From the NCBI GenBank assembly GCA_029204225.1, contig CM055108.1, forward strand, positions 26,527,303 through 26,591,302: 64,000 bases of DNA, read 5' to 3'. Positions 45,746-56,737 of the stretch are shown here, one piece after another. Under the pieces are notes generated by a model. That model saw only the letters and a list, made by a program, of their open reading frames with translations. It had not been told where the DNA came from and did not search any database. Made by a program: the position numbers and the translations under genes. Origin of the DNA: Diphasiastrum complanatum. Its lineage: Eukaryota; Streptophyta; Lycopodiopsida; Lycopodiales; Lycopodiaceae. Each line of letters opens with the position of its first letter. Position 1 is the stretch's first letter.

Positions 45746-46100
45746 TTAGACGACCCAAAAGCAATCAATATCATTGATGTCTTTTTGTTTCTCTGGAAGC
45801 ATCTCAGTAGAGGTAGTGATAACCTTTTCAACTATTTCGTCAACAATTAAAATATTATACTTCTGAACTAGGACATCTACAAAATACTCGATGTTACTAA
45901 GTTTCTCACTATCGGAATGGTGTAGTTCCTTTGATAGAGAAATAACAGAGTCTTTGTTATCTATACGCATTCCTACCTTTGTTAACTCATCTGGCAAAAT
46001 AAAGAGAGATTTCATTCGTAGTTTTATGAATGTTAGTAAACTAAAATCTAACTCTAAAACAACAATACCCCTATCTTTTTGAATAGCACATGCGTTGATA
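45746..46100 (-). CDS. Unrecognised protein fragment (possible exon)
   Basis: A minus-strand frame open from about 46100 to 45746 reads I-V-V-L-E-L-D-F-S and D-E-L-T-K-V-G-M-R-I. It is coding-like in composition but has no recognised domain. Together with 46445-46750 on the same strand it may be a 3' exon of one decayed gene, separated by an AT-rich intron-like stretch. Confidence 0.3.
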
Positions 46101-46444
46101 ATATAGCTACCATTAAATAAATTTAGTACTCAATCAGTTAGGCAAAAAAAAATTCAATCAAAAAATTCATTAACTATTGTGACTTTTTTTACAAGAACAA
46201 GCCACACTTTTTAGTAACTATTGGATATTAGAATAAGTTGCCAAAGCTTGTTAGTCTGGAGGTGTTATCTTACAACATTTAGTGTTTGTCAAACATTATT
46301 CTAGAAAACAAATAACAAATAATTATGATAATGCAAAACATAAAACTTATGTTGAGCATAGAATCTATCATAAATTTGAAAATAAAATAAATTGTTAATT
46401 ATAGCTGAAAACTTACAATATAGCATTTTATATCTCAACATTGT

Positions 46445-46750
46445 AGAATGCCAATAAGACTTTTTGAATCTCACAACGGATTGCCTACTTGAATGAAAAA
46501 CAACAACGGTCTTCAAAATAGGAGAAGTTGTGCACTCTATAATGCCTTCCATCACACTCTAAATTTTCTGTACTTCTTTCAATTGAAAATCATATGAGAT
46601 ATCGATTATACACAATGTATAAGGTCTTTTGTTCAAAAATTTGGCAATGTCTTTACAATCGTTTTCTTCTATGGTAACAAAAACATGTCTGATGATCGAC
46701 ACTTTTAGAAAAGTACTTCTTAGTTTCGTCCTCCTTTGCAACAGTCTCAC
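46445..46750 (-). pseudogene. Unrecognised protein fragment (possible upstream exon)
   Basis: Minus-strand frames read D-I-A-K-F-L-N-K-R-P-Y-T-L-C-I-I-D, then, after one stop at 46559, V-V-V-F-H-S-S-R-Q-S-V-V-R-F-K-K-S-Y-W. The conserved-looking mix of aromatic and charged residues suggests a real protein ancestry, possibly transposon-related, but I cannot name a family. Confidence 0.3.
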
Positions 46751-47249
46751 CCCATGCTAACTTTTTTCTATCATTTTTCTCTTGGTTTTTTAAATGTGTC
46801 TTTTAAATTGTTCTGGAAGAATTTTTTTTTTGTTTTTTTTTTCAATAATCTAAAAAATAAAAGAAAAAAATTCATAAAAAAAAAGTTATATAAATTTTAT
46901 GCTAGCCCAAGGCATGGTTAAAGTAAACACCATATTTCTAAATAATATCAAGAATGGAACAAGGGCCTCATTTCTACTACTCAGAGGATAAAGCACTCTT
47001 GAAAGTCTTGAAAATTTAGCTTCAACAAAATTGGTAGTGCATCTCTTTTGGGATGAGGGACAAATACAGAAGAGAGATTAACTTCAGGAGCAGGTTTATT
47101 TATGGGGACAATGGAGAAACCTGCCTCGTCTCATCTCAAAGGTAATAACTTCAAACTACGAGAAGAAAAAGATAGGGTCTTTTTTCTCATAAATGACATT
47201 CAAGAAATTAATACTCAAACATTGTCTCTAACATTTGTGGCCCAATGTA

Positions 47250-47930
47250 GAATCCTTCATTAAAGGATGCAAAGTACTTCATCACTTTCATTGATGAATT
47301 TTCCAAAAGGACGATGGTGTACTTTATTAAGAAGAAATTTAAAGCTTTCAACTGCTTCAAAATATTCAAGGAGCAATAAGAGAAAGAAACTGGTAAAAAG
47401 ATCATCAAAGCCCTGAGGTCCAACAATGTTGGAGAGTACATCTCTATTGAATTCAAGGACTACTGCTAGAGGCAAGGCATTGAACAGCTCACTCTCTATT
47501 CGCCTCAGTCAAATGGCTTAGCCAAGAGGAAGAATCATACCCTGGTCGAGTCAGCCAAATGCATGATGGCATACGCATCTTTGCTGCCAAATGCATGTTG
47601 GCACACGCATCTTTACCAAAGAGTTTCTGGGCTAAAGCTGTTTCCACTGTAGCTGTTTCCAGTACAACTTAATCCATAAAGATGTTTGACTAGGGCCCTA
47701 TCAAACAAAATGTCCCATGAGGTTTGGACATGATCTAAACCTTCATCAAAGAACCTACGAGTATTTGGTTGCATCACCTACGCAAAGCTCCCAAAGGATA
47801 CAAGGAAGAAATTGGACTTCCAAAGTCTAAAAACCATCATGATCGGTTACACCTCCTCCAACAAACACCTATAAACTGTATGACCCCGATAACCAACATA
47901 TTTTATTCAGCAAGGATATAGTCTTTACCG
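47250..47930 (+). pseudogene. Copia element I: integrase fragment
   Basis: Plus-strand pieces read F-I-D-E-F-S-K-R-T-M-V-Y, E-Y-I-S-I-E-F-K, Q-S-N-G-L-A-K-R-K-N-H-T-L (about 47505-47545) and R-V-F-G-C-I-T-Y-A-K-L-P. These are the integrase core and the region after it. Frameshifts and stops are dense, and an inexact 30-bp repeat of the AAATGCATG...GGCAYACGCATC phrase occurs at 47560-47612. Confidence 0.75.
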
Positions 47931-48158
47931 AGGATCAGTTCATCGACCTCAAAGGCAAAGATGAAGTTCCATGCAAACATTTGACACCTACCACCAACAC
48001 GACAATTCAAGCCTCAAGCTCCATCGTGTCGATAGTCAACCAACTACTCAAAAATGGATCAAAAGAAGAAATTGTTGTTACTCACAACATCCTGACCAAG
48101 GAATGGATCATCAGCCAATGCGGTCTCCAAGAAGATCGAGCCGAGTGCAGCACAGCCC

Positions 48159-49755
48159 ATGAGGTATATTCCCCAGTCTGTCTATCTTTTAATGCAGAAA
48201 CCGACTACTGTCGAAGCGGCACTTACCCAATCATACTTTGATATCTTGAGAGAAGCTATGGACAGAGAGTATTCCTCTCTGATCAAGAACCAGACATGGT
48301 CATTGGTCGAACTACCTATTGGCAGCAATCTTATCGATTGCAAATGGGTCTTCAAGATCAAATACAAAGCCGACAGGAGTATTGATCGAATGAAGGCTCG
48401 ACTAGTAGCCAGAGGATTTTCTCAGATCCCAAACATTGACTACAATGATACCTTCAGTCCAGTAGTCAAACATTCATTGATCCGAGTCCTCTTATCTTTT
48501 GCTACTGCGGCCAACTTCGAAGTACATTAACTCGATGTATAGACAACATATCTAAATGGAGTTATAGAAGAAGATATTTACATGATCCGGCCCGAAGGAT
48601 ACATGAAAAATCTCTAAGGTATGAAGAATCATGTTTATAAACTCCACAAGGAAATCTATGGCTTGAAACAATCAGCAAGAGTTTGGTTTCAGAGGATCAA
48701 CACATTCCTCATCCAACATGGCTCAAACCAAGCACTGTCGATTCTAATGTATATTTGAAGTCAGTGCAACATTCATTTATTATCATCACCTTGTATGTCG
48801 ATGATAAATTGCATTTCAACAACAGTATTGATTAGGTGAACGATTCTCAATAGATGTTGTCCTCCAAATTTGACATGACCGATTTGGACAAGGCTCACTA
48901 TTGTCTTGGAACTCAAATCCATTGAGATAGAGAGACACGACTGATTTACATCACTCAAAAAAGGTATCTTCATAATACTCTTGTCATATATGATCTGATG
49001 AATTGTCCAATGGATCCAGGCTTGCGATTGTCAAAGGACCAATGTCCTCATACAAGGTAGGAGAATGAGAAAATGAGAGAGTATCTATATCAATCGATAC
49101 TCAGCTCTCTCATGTAAGCGATGGTCTGTACAAGACCTGACATTGCTTTTGCAGTTAGCTCACTAAGCCAATTCATGGCTAATCTTGAAATCATACATTG
49201 GAAGGCTCTTATCAGAGTCATGAGATACATCCGAGCTACGACAGACCTTTGCATCGACTATGGAGAAGTCGATAACGACAATCTTCATCAACTAAGTGGA
49301 TATTGAGATGTAAGTTGGGGAGGAGATGTAGATACTCATAAATCTACATATGGATTTACATTCTTCTTCAATGACGGCCCTATCTCCTGGAACAGTCGTA
49401 AGAGACCCTCTATTGATGTTTCCTCTATAGAAGCAGAATACATTGCTTCTTTTCAAGCTATTAAAGAAGCAATTTGGTTGAGAAATTTACTGTCAGATAT
49501 TAATCTGAATCAATACACTCCTACAATTATGTTTTGTGATAATCAGAGTGCCATTGGATTATCGACCAACCTAGATTTCACTCTAGGAGTAAGCACATTG
49601 AGATTCAATATCACTATGTAAGGAGTAAGATTCTCGACAGAGAGGTAAGTTTCACATACTCGCGAACACAAAACATTATAGCAGATGTATTTACCAAGAC
49701 TTTGAGCATTGATGCACACAACAAATTTTGTGCATTGCTCACTTTAAAGATCTAG
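48159..49755 (+). pseudogene. Copia element I: reverse transcriptase and RNase H
   Basis: Reverse transcriptase opens with E-A-M-D-R-E-Y-S-S-L-I-K-N-Q-T-W (48250) and N-L-I-D-C-K-W-V-F-K-I-K. It runs through Y-G-L-K-Q-S-A-R-V-W-F (48660), T-L-Y-V-D-D (48790) and C-T-R-P-D-I-A-F-A-V (49124). RNase H reads S-G-Y plus W-G-G-D-V-D, S-S-I-E-A-E-Y-I-A-S and C-D-N-Q-S-A-I-G-L. Several stops occur after 48530. A purine tract AAGTGGGGG (49774-49783) ends the element. Confidence 0.88.
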
Positions 49756-49783
49756 GCATTCACGGATCCAGATTAAGTGGGGG

Positions 49784-50290
49784 TATTGGATTTATTTCCT
49801 CTACTCTCCTAAATCCCATGCTCATATGGTACGTCTATACTTTTGAAGGTTCCATGAGACATACACGATAGACTTAATCAACAACATTTAGGACAAAGCT
49901 TGCTAATAACAACCATAGTCACAACGAGGTGGAGTGTTGTACATTTGGTGAAGTATCTATTCATTGTAAGGTAGAGAGAGCGCACGTTTTTAAGAGTTAG
50001 GGCTTCTAGGATTAGGAATTTTTTAGAGTTTTGAAAGAAGTAATAGCCATAAAGAGAGATGTTGGAGGGAAGTTAGACAAAATGTGTTTTAAGCATTTTC
50101 ATTGGGCCACGTATGCCATAAAATTTAGGGATAACGGTCAATGCCTCGTCCTTTATTAGTATAGATAAGATTTTGCCCGACACTCTCATGCGTTCTCCCT
50201 GTGTTTGAAGACTCTCTTAGACTTTCAGCTCTAATAGATCGTGTTTGTTGTTGTCAGAGAATAATTGGGGGTCTGCGAATTGGACGGACT
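49784..50290 (+). mobile_element. Copia element I: 3' LTR (approximate)
   Basis: It follows the purine tract and starts TATTGGATTTATTTCC. The C element LTR starts TGTTGGATTTATC, so the first dinucleotide appears mutated (TG to TA). The right end is uncertain. Confidence 0.55.
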
Positions 50291-50295
50291 GGTCG

Positions 50296-50945
50296 AACAA
50301 TCAGATCAGAATGATCCTACTACTGCACAAAGGTAGTGGTTGACTAATTCCCTCAATGCGTGCACTACTACTATAGTAGGCGAACACAAAACAGAGTTTA
50401 ATTGCAAAAGTAGAAGAGTAGATAGTTAGCCAAAAAGCGGAAAGCATGCAACATTGACAAAATCTGAACGCAAAGCCAGACAATTGAATTTATTCAGATT
50501 GAATGTATAGGAATACAAGTCAGATGATGCTGGCGAGCACACGTCAATAGTGGGCGAAACCGCATGCTCACGAAGCTAACTATGATCTGTAATAGCTATG
50601 AGCTTATACTGACAATCAATCTGAAAGGAAAAGAATCAATGCTAGAAAGCAACAACTACGTCTATGTCTGATAAGTTGGTGTCTCAGCGACTATGGGCAC
50701 TCGAGTGTATATGTAATCAACTTACATTGGCGTGAACATGCGTTGTTAATTGATTACAATGAACAACTATATACACTTTACATTTGTGCAGATGTATGTA
50801 CAAAAAGATGGCATGGAGCCATTTATGCCATCTAGAATATATCGTGGCTATTGCTATCATTGTCCAAGAATTTGGATAGTACATGAAGTGGGCATGAGCA
50901 GGCTTTGACTATTCAGAGTCGAGCATCTCACTATCGATAGTCAAT
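50296..50945 (-). mobile_element. Copia element D: LTR-like region
   Basis: Aligns with the element C LTR (13090-13620) in the same orientation. Shared phrases include GTGCTC/GCATGCTC around GCGAAC/GGGCGAAACCGC and GATCTGTAA. The RNase H that should lie between it and the D reverse transcriptase is missing. Confidence 0.55.
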
Positions 50946-50949
50946 GGAG

Positions 50950-51840
50950 TCAGCATGGCCTTCGATGATAGTCGATTGAGGAGAATTGACTTAATGAGTA
51001 GACAAAGAACGATAGATCGGGTCTTGTGCATAATATTAAGTATAGTAGACTTTCAATCAGATTTTGATATGGTATCTGCTCCATCTTTTGTCTCTCTTCA
51101 TCTGTATTTGGACAATCTTGTTTCGACAATTTGCGTCGGCTATAATTGGTGTTGCCTTTTCTTTGCAGTCGATCATTCTGTATTGCTTCAATACTTTTTC
51201 TACATATTGTGATTGATTTACGTGCATGAGTCCTCTTCGTATCATTGATCACATTAGATAATTTCATATTTCAGAGAGTCATCTACAAATATTGTTAAAA
51301 TAACAAAAAAAAAATTCTATTCTTTTTATGTAGACATTACAGTCTGGTTGTGCAGGATTAAAGCCTAGAGAGTTCAGAAGAATGTCGATCTCTTATACCA
51401 AGCTTGTGATGCCTGCTTGAGACCATAGATACATTGATGTAGTTGGGTCTTCATATCCTTCAAGATGCTTCATGAAGATTTTTTCCTCTAGGTCTCTGTG
51501 GATTAAGACTATCTTCACATCAATCTGGTGTACTTCCAAATCGTACTTTCTTGCATAGGCAAGGAGTACTCGGATGCTCGATATCTTGGCCATTAGTGAG
51601 TATGTATCGAAGTAGTCGATACCATACCTTTATGTGTAGCCCTTGGCGAGAAGTCAAGATTTGTATCGTCCAAAACTTCCATCTAATCTTAGCTTCTCCT
51701 TGTATACCCATTTTCAGTCGATCTTTTTCTTTCTTTCGGGTAGTGGCTCTAATGTCCATGCCTGATTCTGCTTCAACAATTCAATCTCCTCCGACATTGC
51801 TTGCTTCCAAAATTCTCTCTCTGGACCCTGGATGGCTTCT
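50950..51840 (-). pseudogene. Copia element D: reverse transcriptase fragment
   Basis: Minus-strand pieces give the C-terminal palm (I-P-Y-Q-N-L-I-E-S-L-L-Y-L-I-L-C-T-R-P-D-L, about 50985-51060) and, after deletions, the N-terminal part (I-S-S-I-R-V-L-L-A-Y-A; L-E-V-H-Q-I-D-V-K, 51500-51593). The region with the YVDD motif is mostly lost near 51300. Confidence 0.75.
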
Positions 51841-52220
51841 AGATATGTCGTCGTCCTTCAGTGTGTCCTTCAGTGTAGCTGCAGTATTCCACATCTGCGT
51901 CTTCACTCCAATGAAGATTGTTGATGAATCGGTCAATTTGTCTTCTTACTCTTGTCGACCTTCTTGGTCCGATTTGTCACTGCTGGTTTGTATTTTCTTC
52001 ATTTTTTTCAACAGGTTGGTCTTTAGCTTCTGCTCTAGAGTCTGTGATTCGACATTCTTATTCAATGTCTGGCCTCGATTTTCCTCTTCAATTCACAGTA
52101 TTGTAAAGATTTCATGGCCTTTTGTTTCCTTCATTCCAAGAAAGGTCGATTCATTGAACTTCGCATCTCTACTCATCACCACTTCTTCAAGGTTGGATTG
52201 TTATAGTAGAGTCGCTAGAT

Positions 52221-52421
52221 CTATGAGTCGTTCGAATATCCAATGATGATTGTCGGTTCCGACTTTTCGTCAAGTTTGCTTCTTTTCTCCTTTGGTATGT
52301 GCATGTATGCTACACATCCGAACACTCGTACGTAGGATAAATCGGGCTTCTCTCTTGTCCACATTTCGTATGGCGTTTTGTCATCTAGCATTGTCATTGT
52401 CAATCTGTTATCTACTGGTTA
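52221..52421 (-). pseudogene. Copia element D: integrase C-terminal fragment
   Basis: Reads K-T-P-Y-E-M-W-T-R-E-K-P-D-L-S-Y-V-R-V-F-G-C and G-Y-S-N-D-S, the segment following the integrase core. It is cut off at 52421 by the LTR of element J. Confidence 0.8.
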
Positions 52422-53025
52422 TGTTGGAGAATAGGCACTTAGTTGAGATTATGTTAAAACCCTACGAAGTTTTGAGATTAGTTATAGATTTGGAAGTCAC
52501 TTGGTTATTGTGATTTCTCAACTTTTCAATAGACTAAGTTAAAAGGAAAGGCTTTATCAAGTTCTAATTTTTTTCTTAAAACTCGAACCAAGTTCGAGTT
52601 TTCAAGTTCCAAAATAATATTGCTAAATTGTCGTATAATAATGTGCTAAATTGCACTCTACTAATGATAATCTCTCAACTTGAACCAGGTTCGAGTTGTG
52701 AACTTTCTAATAAATTGTAGATCTTTCAAAGCCTTTGAAAGGGGTACAATCAAGCCTTTGAGCTTAGAATAATACACTACTGATTTGTTCTTTGTGATAT
52801 TCTTGTATTGTGATCTCTGAATCCTACACAAAGGCCAATATGATGTAGGTTTCGGAGATGTGATTTCTTAACCTAAACCACGTCATGCTACTTATGGAGC
52901 TCTATAGAGTTTCCTGCTAATATGTTTTGTATTATTATAAATAGCACTTCTACATACGTGTGTGACATTTACCCATAAACAAGGAAATACAAAATAGCCA
53001 AGCTAGATTTTGCTAATTTTTCACA
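52422..53025 (-). mobile_element. Element J 3' LTR (604 bp)
   Basis: In minus sense it starts TGTGAAAAATTAGC at 53025 after a purine tract (TTCTTGAGAAG) and ends TTCTCCAACA at 52422. Its first part matches the LTR of element A. Confidence 0.82.
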
Positions 53026-53057
53026 CTTCTCAAGAACTAGCTTGATAAGGTAGTAGA

Positions 53058-53720
53058 TCAACCAAGGAGCTTGTGAAACTTGTTGAGTGGATCCTTTGGT
53101 ATGCATGATATGAAAACCAGCTGAGGGATCCTCCATAGGAGCACCTTCACCATAACCATGATAAGATTTTTTTGGTAGAAATCATTTGCAACCTTCCTTG
53201 AAGAGCAATTTGCCACCATATCTTTGATTTTTCTCCATGCTTGATGATAATATTTGACTTGTAAACTCCACTTCGATGAAGATGGCTGCATCATAAAGTG
53301 AGAAATCCGAGGCTTCCATGCCTCATAAAGATTATAAATATCAAGATCATAAGATGAGCAAATGTGATGATTATCAAGATTTTCAATTCTAGCTTGACTA
53401 GTCCACATACTATGAGCTTTTTCCATGATGAATCTAATCTTGAAATCAAACATTATCTTGATCTTCCTGAGGCAAAATACTTGCTCAAGTATGTAACTCT
53501 TCTTCAAGGATGATTCACTTAATCTCAAGAGAAATTTACAAAATGTCTCATAACATGTAAAAACATGATTTTTCAAACTACGAGTAACAAACTCATTCTT
53601 GCTCTTTCTAAATCCAAGGGCATACATTTGATGACACAACCTCTTGCTTTCAAAATGTTTTAGAAACATATCTAAGCCATCAATGACTAGAAATATGTCC
53701 ATACAATAGGCATCATACAA
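53058..53720 (-). CDS. 220-residue ORF of unknown function carried by element J
   Basis: Intact and nearly identical to the ORF at 26145-26807, with about three differences (for example K-E-S versus K-K-S, and E-K-V-H versus E-K-A-H). It lies 33 bp before the 3' LTR. No known retroelement domain is present. It occupies the position of RT/RNase H. Confidence 0.6.
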   Translation of the reverse strand: MYDAYCMDIFLVIDGLDMFLKHFESKRLCHQMYALGFRKSKNEFVTRSLKNHVFTCYETFCKFLLRLSESSLKKSYILEQVFCLRKIKIMFDFKIRFIMEKAHSMWTSQARIENLDNHHICSSYDLDIYNLYEAWKPRISHFMMQPSSSKWSLQVKYYHQAWRKIKDMVANCSSRKVANDFYQKNLIMVMVKVLLWRIPQLVFISCIPKDPLNKFHKLLG

Positions 53721-53843
53721 AACTAGTATTGCCTTACTTGAACTTTGAGATGTAGAAATCTCAATAAAGCAAGATGGTACATCAAATAATGGAAGAGAAG
53801 CAAATGTAAATGTGTTGAAGTAGATACAACCTGAAAATTGCCC

Positions 53844-54863
53844 CTATTTTCCATTTATTGTGAGCCCCAAAGACTCGTCCTTGCCTCTTGAAGATCTCCT
53901 TAAAACCATGTGTGGAGAAGCCTCCTCCTTAAGCCTTGGCAAATCTCCATCATATACTTGAACTTTTGGTAGATTTGAGAATCCTACCATCATCCTCTTG
54001 ATTGACAAAGCATATGGACTAAAGATCCCCAAAGTATCAACTATTGCAATCTTCGTCAAGCACCATTGTAAGAGATACCGCCAATTAAAATCTTCAAATA
54101 AGAAGTCACATGAAATGGCACCATCTTTGCTTCTACGAGATGAAATAAGATCATCCAAATAAGAGAATTGAGAATTGAGAAGTAGACCTCCCTGGCAATA
54201 ACTCTTCATGTGCTTTTGCCAAAGCACCATCTTCATGAGCTTTACCTTTTTGGAACATAGGTTGAGGTAGATCACTTGCCTTCTCCTCCTTGAGATGATC
54301 CAAGCTCCTCTTCGCCACACTTCCACAAGGATTAGCATCTAGTCCCACTTGCTATTACATCGCCATCCTTCTTCTTGAAACAATTAGAAGCAAAATTCCC
54401 TTTCTTACTACAAAGGAAGCACTTCTTGTTGGATTTGCAACTTGTTGATGTTTGGGATGACTCATCATCACTCTCCTCCTTTGTCTTGTCCTTCTTGAAA
54501 TGTTGCTCTTTGCCCATTCCTCTTGGCTTGTACTTCTTGAAGTAAGCTTTTACCTCTCCATCATCCTTCAATGTGTTCTTTTTATAGATGGATTTCAATG
54601 TGTCCCAAGCCTCCTTGGATTGAGCCAATCTCCCACAACACTTCATTGAAAACATTTATTTTGATGATATGTAGGGCCATCCTTGCCCTCGTCTTGTACT
54701 TTTGGACCTCTTGGAGCACTTGAGGCTCCTCCTGAAGACCTAGCACAATCTCCATCACATATTGGAGCACCAAAATGGACTCCATCCTCACCTTCCAAAT
54801 AGCATAATTGGAGGTGTTCAATCTCTCTCTTGATTCCAATAGGAAAGAACTTATGGAAGCCAT
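53844..54863 (-). pseudogene. Element J gag and linker
   Basis: A minus-strand ATG at 54863 starts M-A-S-I-S-S-F-L-L-E-S-R-E-R-L-N-T-S-N-Y and continues A-I-W-K-V-R-M-E-S, a copia gag. A frameshift near 54640 leads to the middle of gag and a zinc knuckle C-F-L-C-S-K-K-G-N-F-A-S-N-C (about 54375-54420), where Asn replaces the usual His. After 54338 another frame runs to 53844 and ends in sequence shared with element A. Protease, integrase and polymerase are not visible. No 5' LTR or primer site was found upstream. Confidence 0.78.
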
Positions 54864-55589
54864 GAAAGGTGAGAAATATGTCTTGTAATGGATCAAAAGT
54901 TGTTCTCAATAATGGAACCTTAAAAGGTGTACTACCAACTCCAATATGAGATCTTGCAACTTGGTGTGAGACCTTAGTTCTACCAATCTCTCTCAAACTA
55001 GATCAAACTCTCATTCCAAGATGGAGCGAGGAAAAAGTTTGGGTCAACTTGACTCAAGTACACAAAGCCACTCAAAAACATCCACAAATGACTCAAATAC
55101 AATTGGATTGCATGAAACTATGTGGCTATGACCTCAAAAAATTGTCTAGATCTCAAATAGACAAGATTGGCAAGCTTTTTTCTAAGTTTTTTGATCAAAC
55201 AAGCAAAATATGGATCAAACCAAAAGTGTCCATACAGGTCTAGGTGCCCTACTTATTCATAGTAGGTGAAAGGAGGAGAGAAAAGAGATGAGATGAAGGT
55301 TAGCTCAGGTGCTCAAAAGCAAACACAACAAAAGCAAAAGCAAGAGTGATTAGCACATGAGGATTTGTTGGCAGATACTTTGAGGCCAACATTAACAATA
55401 AATTGTGAGGGTCGTGGCATCTTGCATGCGTAAGCCCATGGCCCAACACTTGTAAATAATCTATTTTGGAATAAACTAGACTTTGGGCCATGTAATTAAA
55501 ATAATATAAAAAGCCCAAAGTTTAAGTTAGACTTAAGTTCCAAAGTTTTTGTAGTTAGGTGGGGTGTGCTTCTTTGTACACCATAGATT

Positions 55590-55750
55590 AGTTTGTATTT
55601 GTCTGAACATACATCTGGTGAACGTCCAGATCTTCGACGGCTGTGATAGCAGGTAGTGATCGAATTGACTGGAGTCTTACTACTAGACTGAATGTCTCAG
55701 TGTAGTGAATCCCTTAAGTTTGTTCATATCCTTTGATGACTATTTTAATC
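55590..55750 (-). pseudogene. Copia reverse-transcriptase relic
   Basis: The minus strand reads G-I-H-Y-T-E-T-F-S and, after a gap, E-D-L-D-V-H-Q-M-Y-V-Q-T, both standard phrases of the copia RT N-terminal half. The fragment is isolated and no element structure surrounds it. Confidence 0.6.
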
Positions 55751-56737
55751 TTCACAAAAAGTTCTACTTATTATTCTTTTATTATGTCACAAATGCCTTC
55801 CCATAATGCTAAAATTGTTGGATTAACATAAAGTAAAAATATGACAATATGACACGGCAAGGCCTTGTAGTACAATACCACCTCATCACTCTTGTTTGGA
55901 AACATTTCCACTCATATCCAAATGGTCATAACACAATCCTAATAGATGACTCAACTTAACAAATCATATAACAATCCATACAATTGCATCTACCTAGAAA
56001 TGATTAATGTATTCAACGACAATGTTATCTCAATGATGTGTTGTGGACATACTTGGAGAGAATCAAGGTGACTCTTAGCATCCAAACATACATCAAACAA
56101 AATCATATTGGTCAATATATTTCTTTCAGTTACTCATTAGGGGGTTATTCAAGGGCTATAATTGAAATGGTGCCATGGAAATCCAAATTTCCACCCTTCA
56201 ATCAAAGTGAAACTCCACAAGGCAATATTATATTACTTGGTTCACATACAAGGATCTTGACACCAAAGAGTACATATACTCTATAGTTGCATTTGCCTAA
56301 GGCTTTCTCGCAATCAAGAAAAGTATCAAGAGGCAAATTATTTACATTTGCCAATCATTCCAGTTTGCAAAAAGAGAAATTTTTAAGATGAGTCTGCATG
56401 TTTATCCGGTAAAAGTTGATTTTCACAGGACACTTCGGTAATAGAACATAATAAAAGTATGTAGATGAGTAAGATCAATTTGATTGTCTATATTGCATTA
56501 TTTTTTGATTGGAAATTGGTACATCCAGCATATCACAGGAGAACTTAGAAAACACATATGTCATACATTCTGGCAGCTGCCATAAAGAATTCTTCAGTAT
56601 TGTGAACAATGTGAAGGGCTGCTTTATCCTCCTGAATGATCTGGTGCAGGTGCTAGTGTTGGTAGCATTACCACCATTGCTCCAGTAGTAGAGGAAACAG
56701 CGTCCTTCTTATGATGAATCTGCAGGAAAAGTTAAAA
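55751..56737. other. No supported gene
   Basis: AT-rich DNA with scattered stops on all frames. On the minus strand near 56640-56700 a short Pro/Ala/Thr phrase (L-P-T-L-A-P-A-P) follows the LRR gene's stop and could be a lost juxtamembrane piece. No kinase motifs are visible. Confidence 0.4.
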
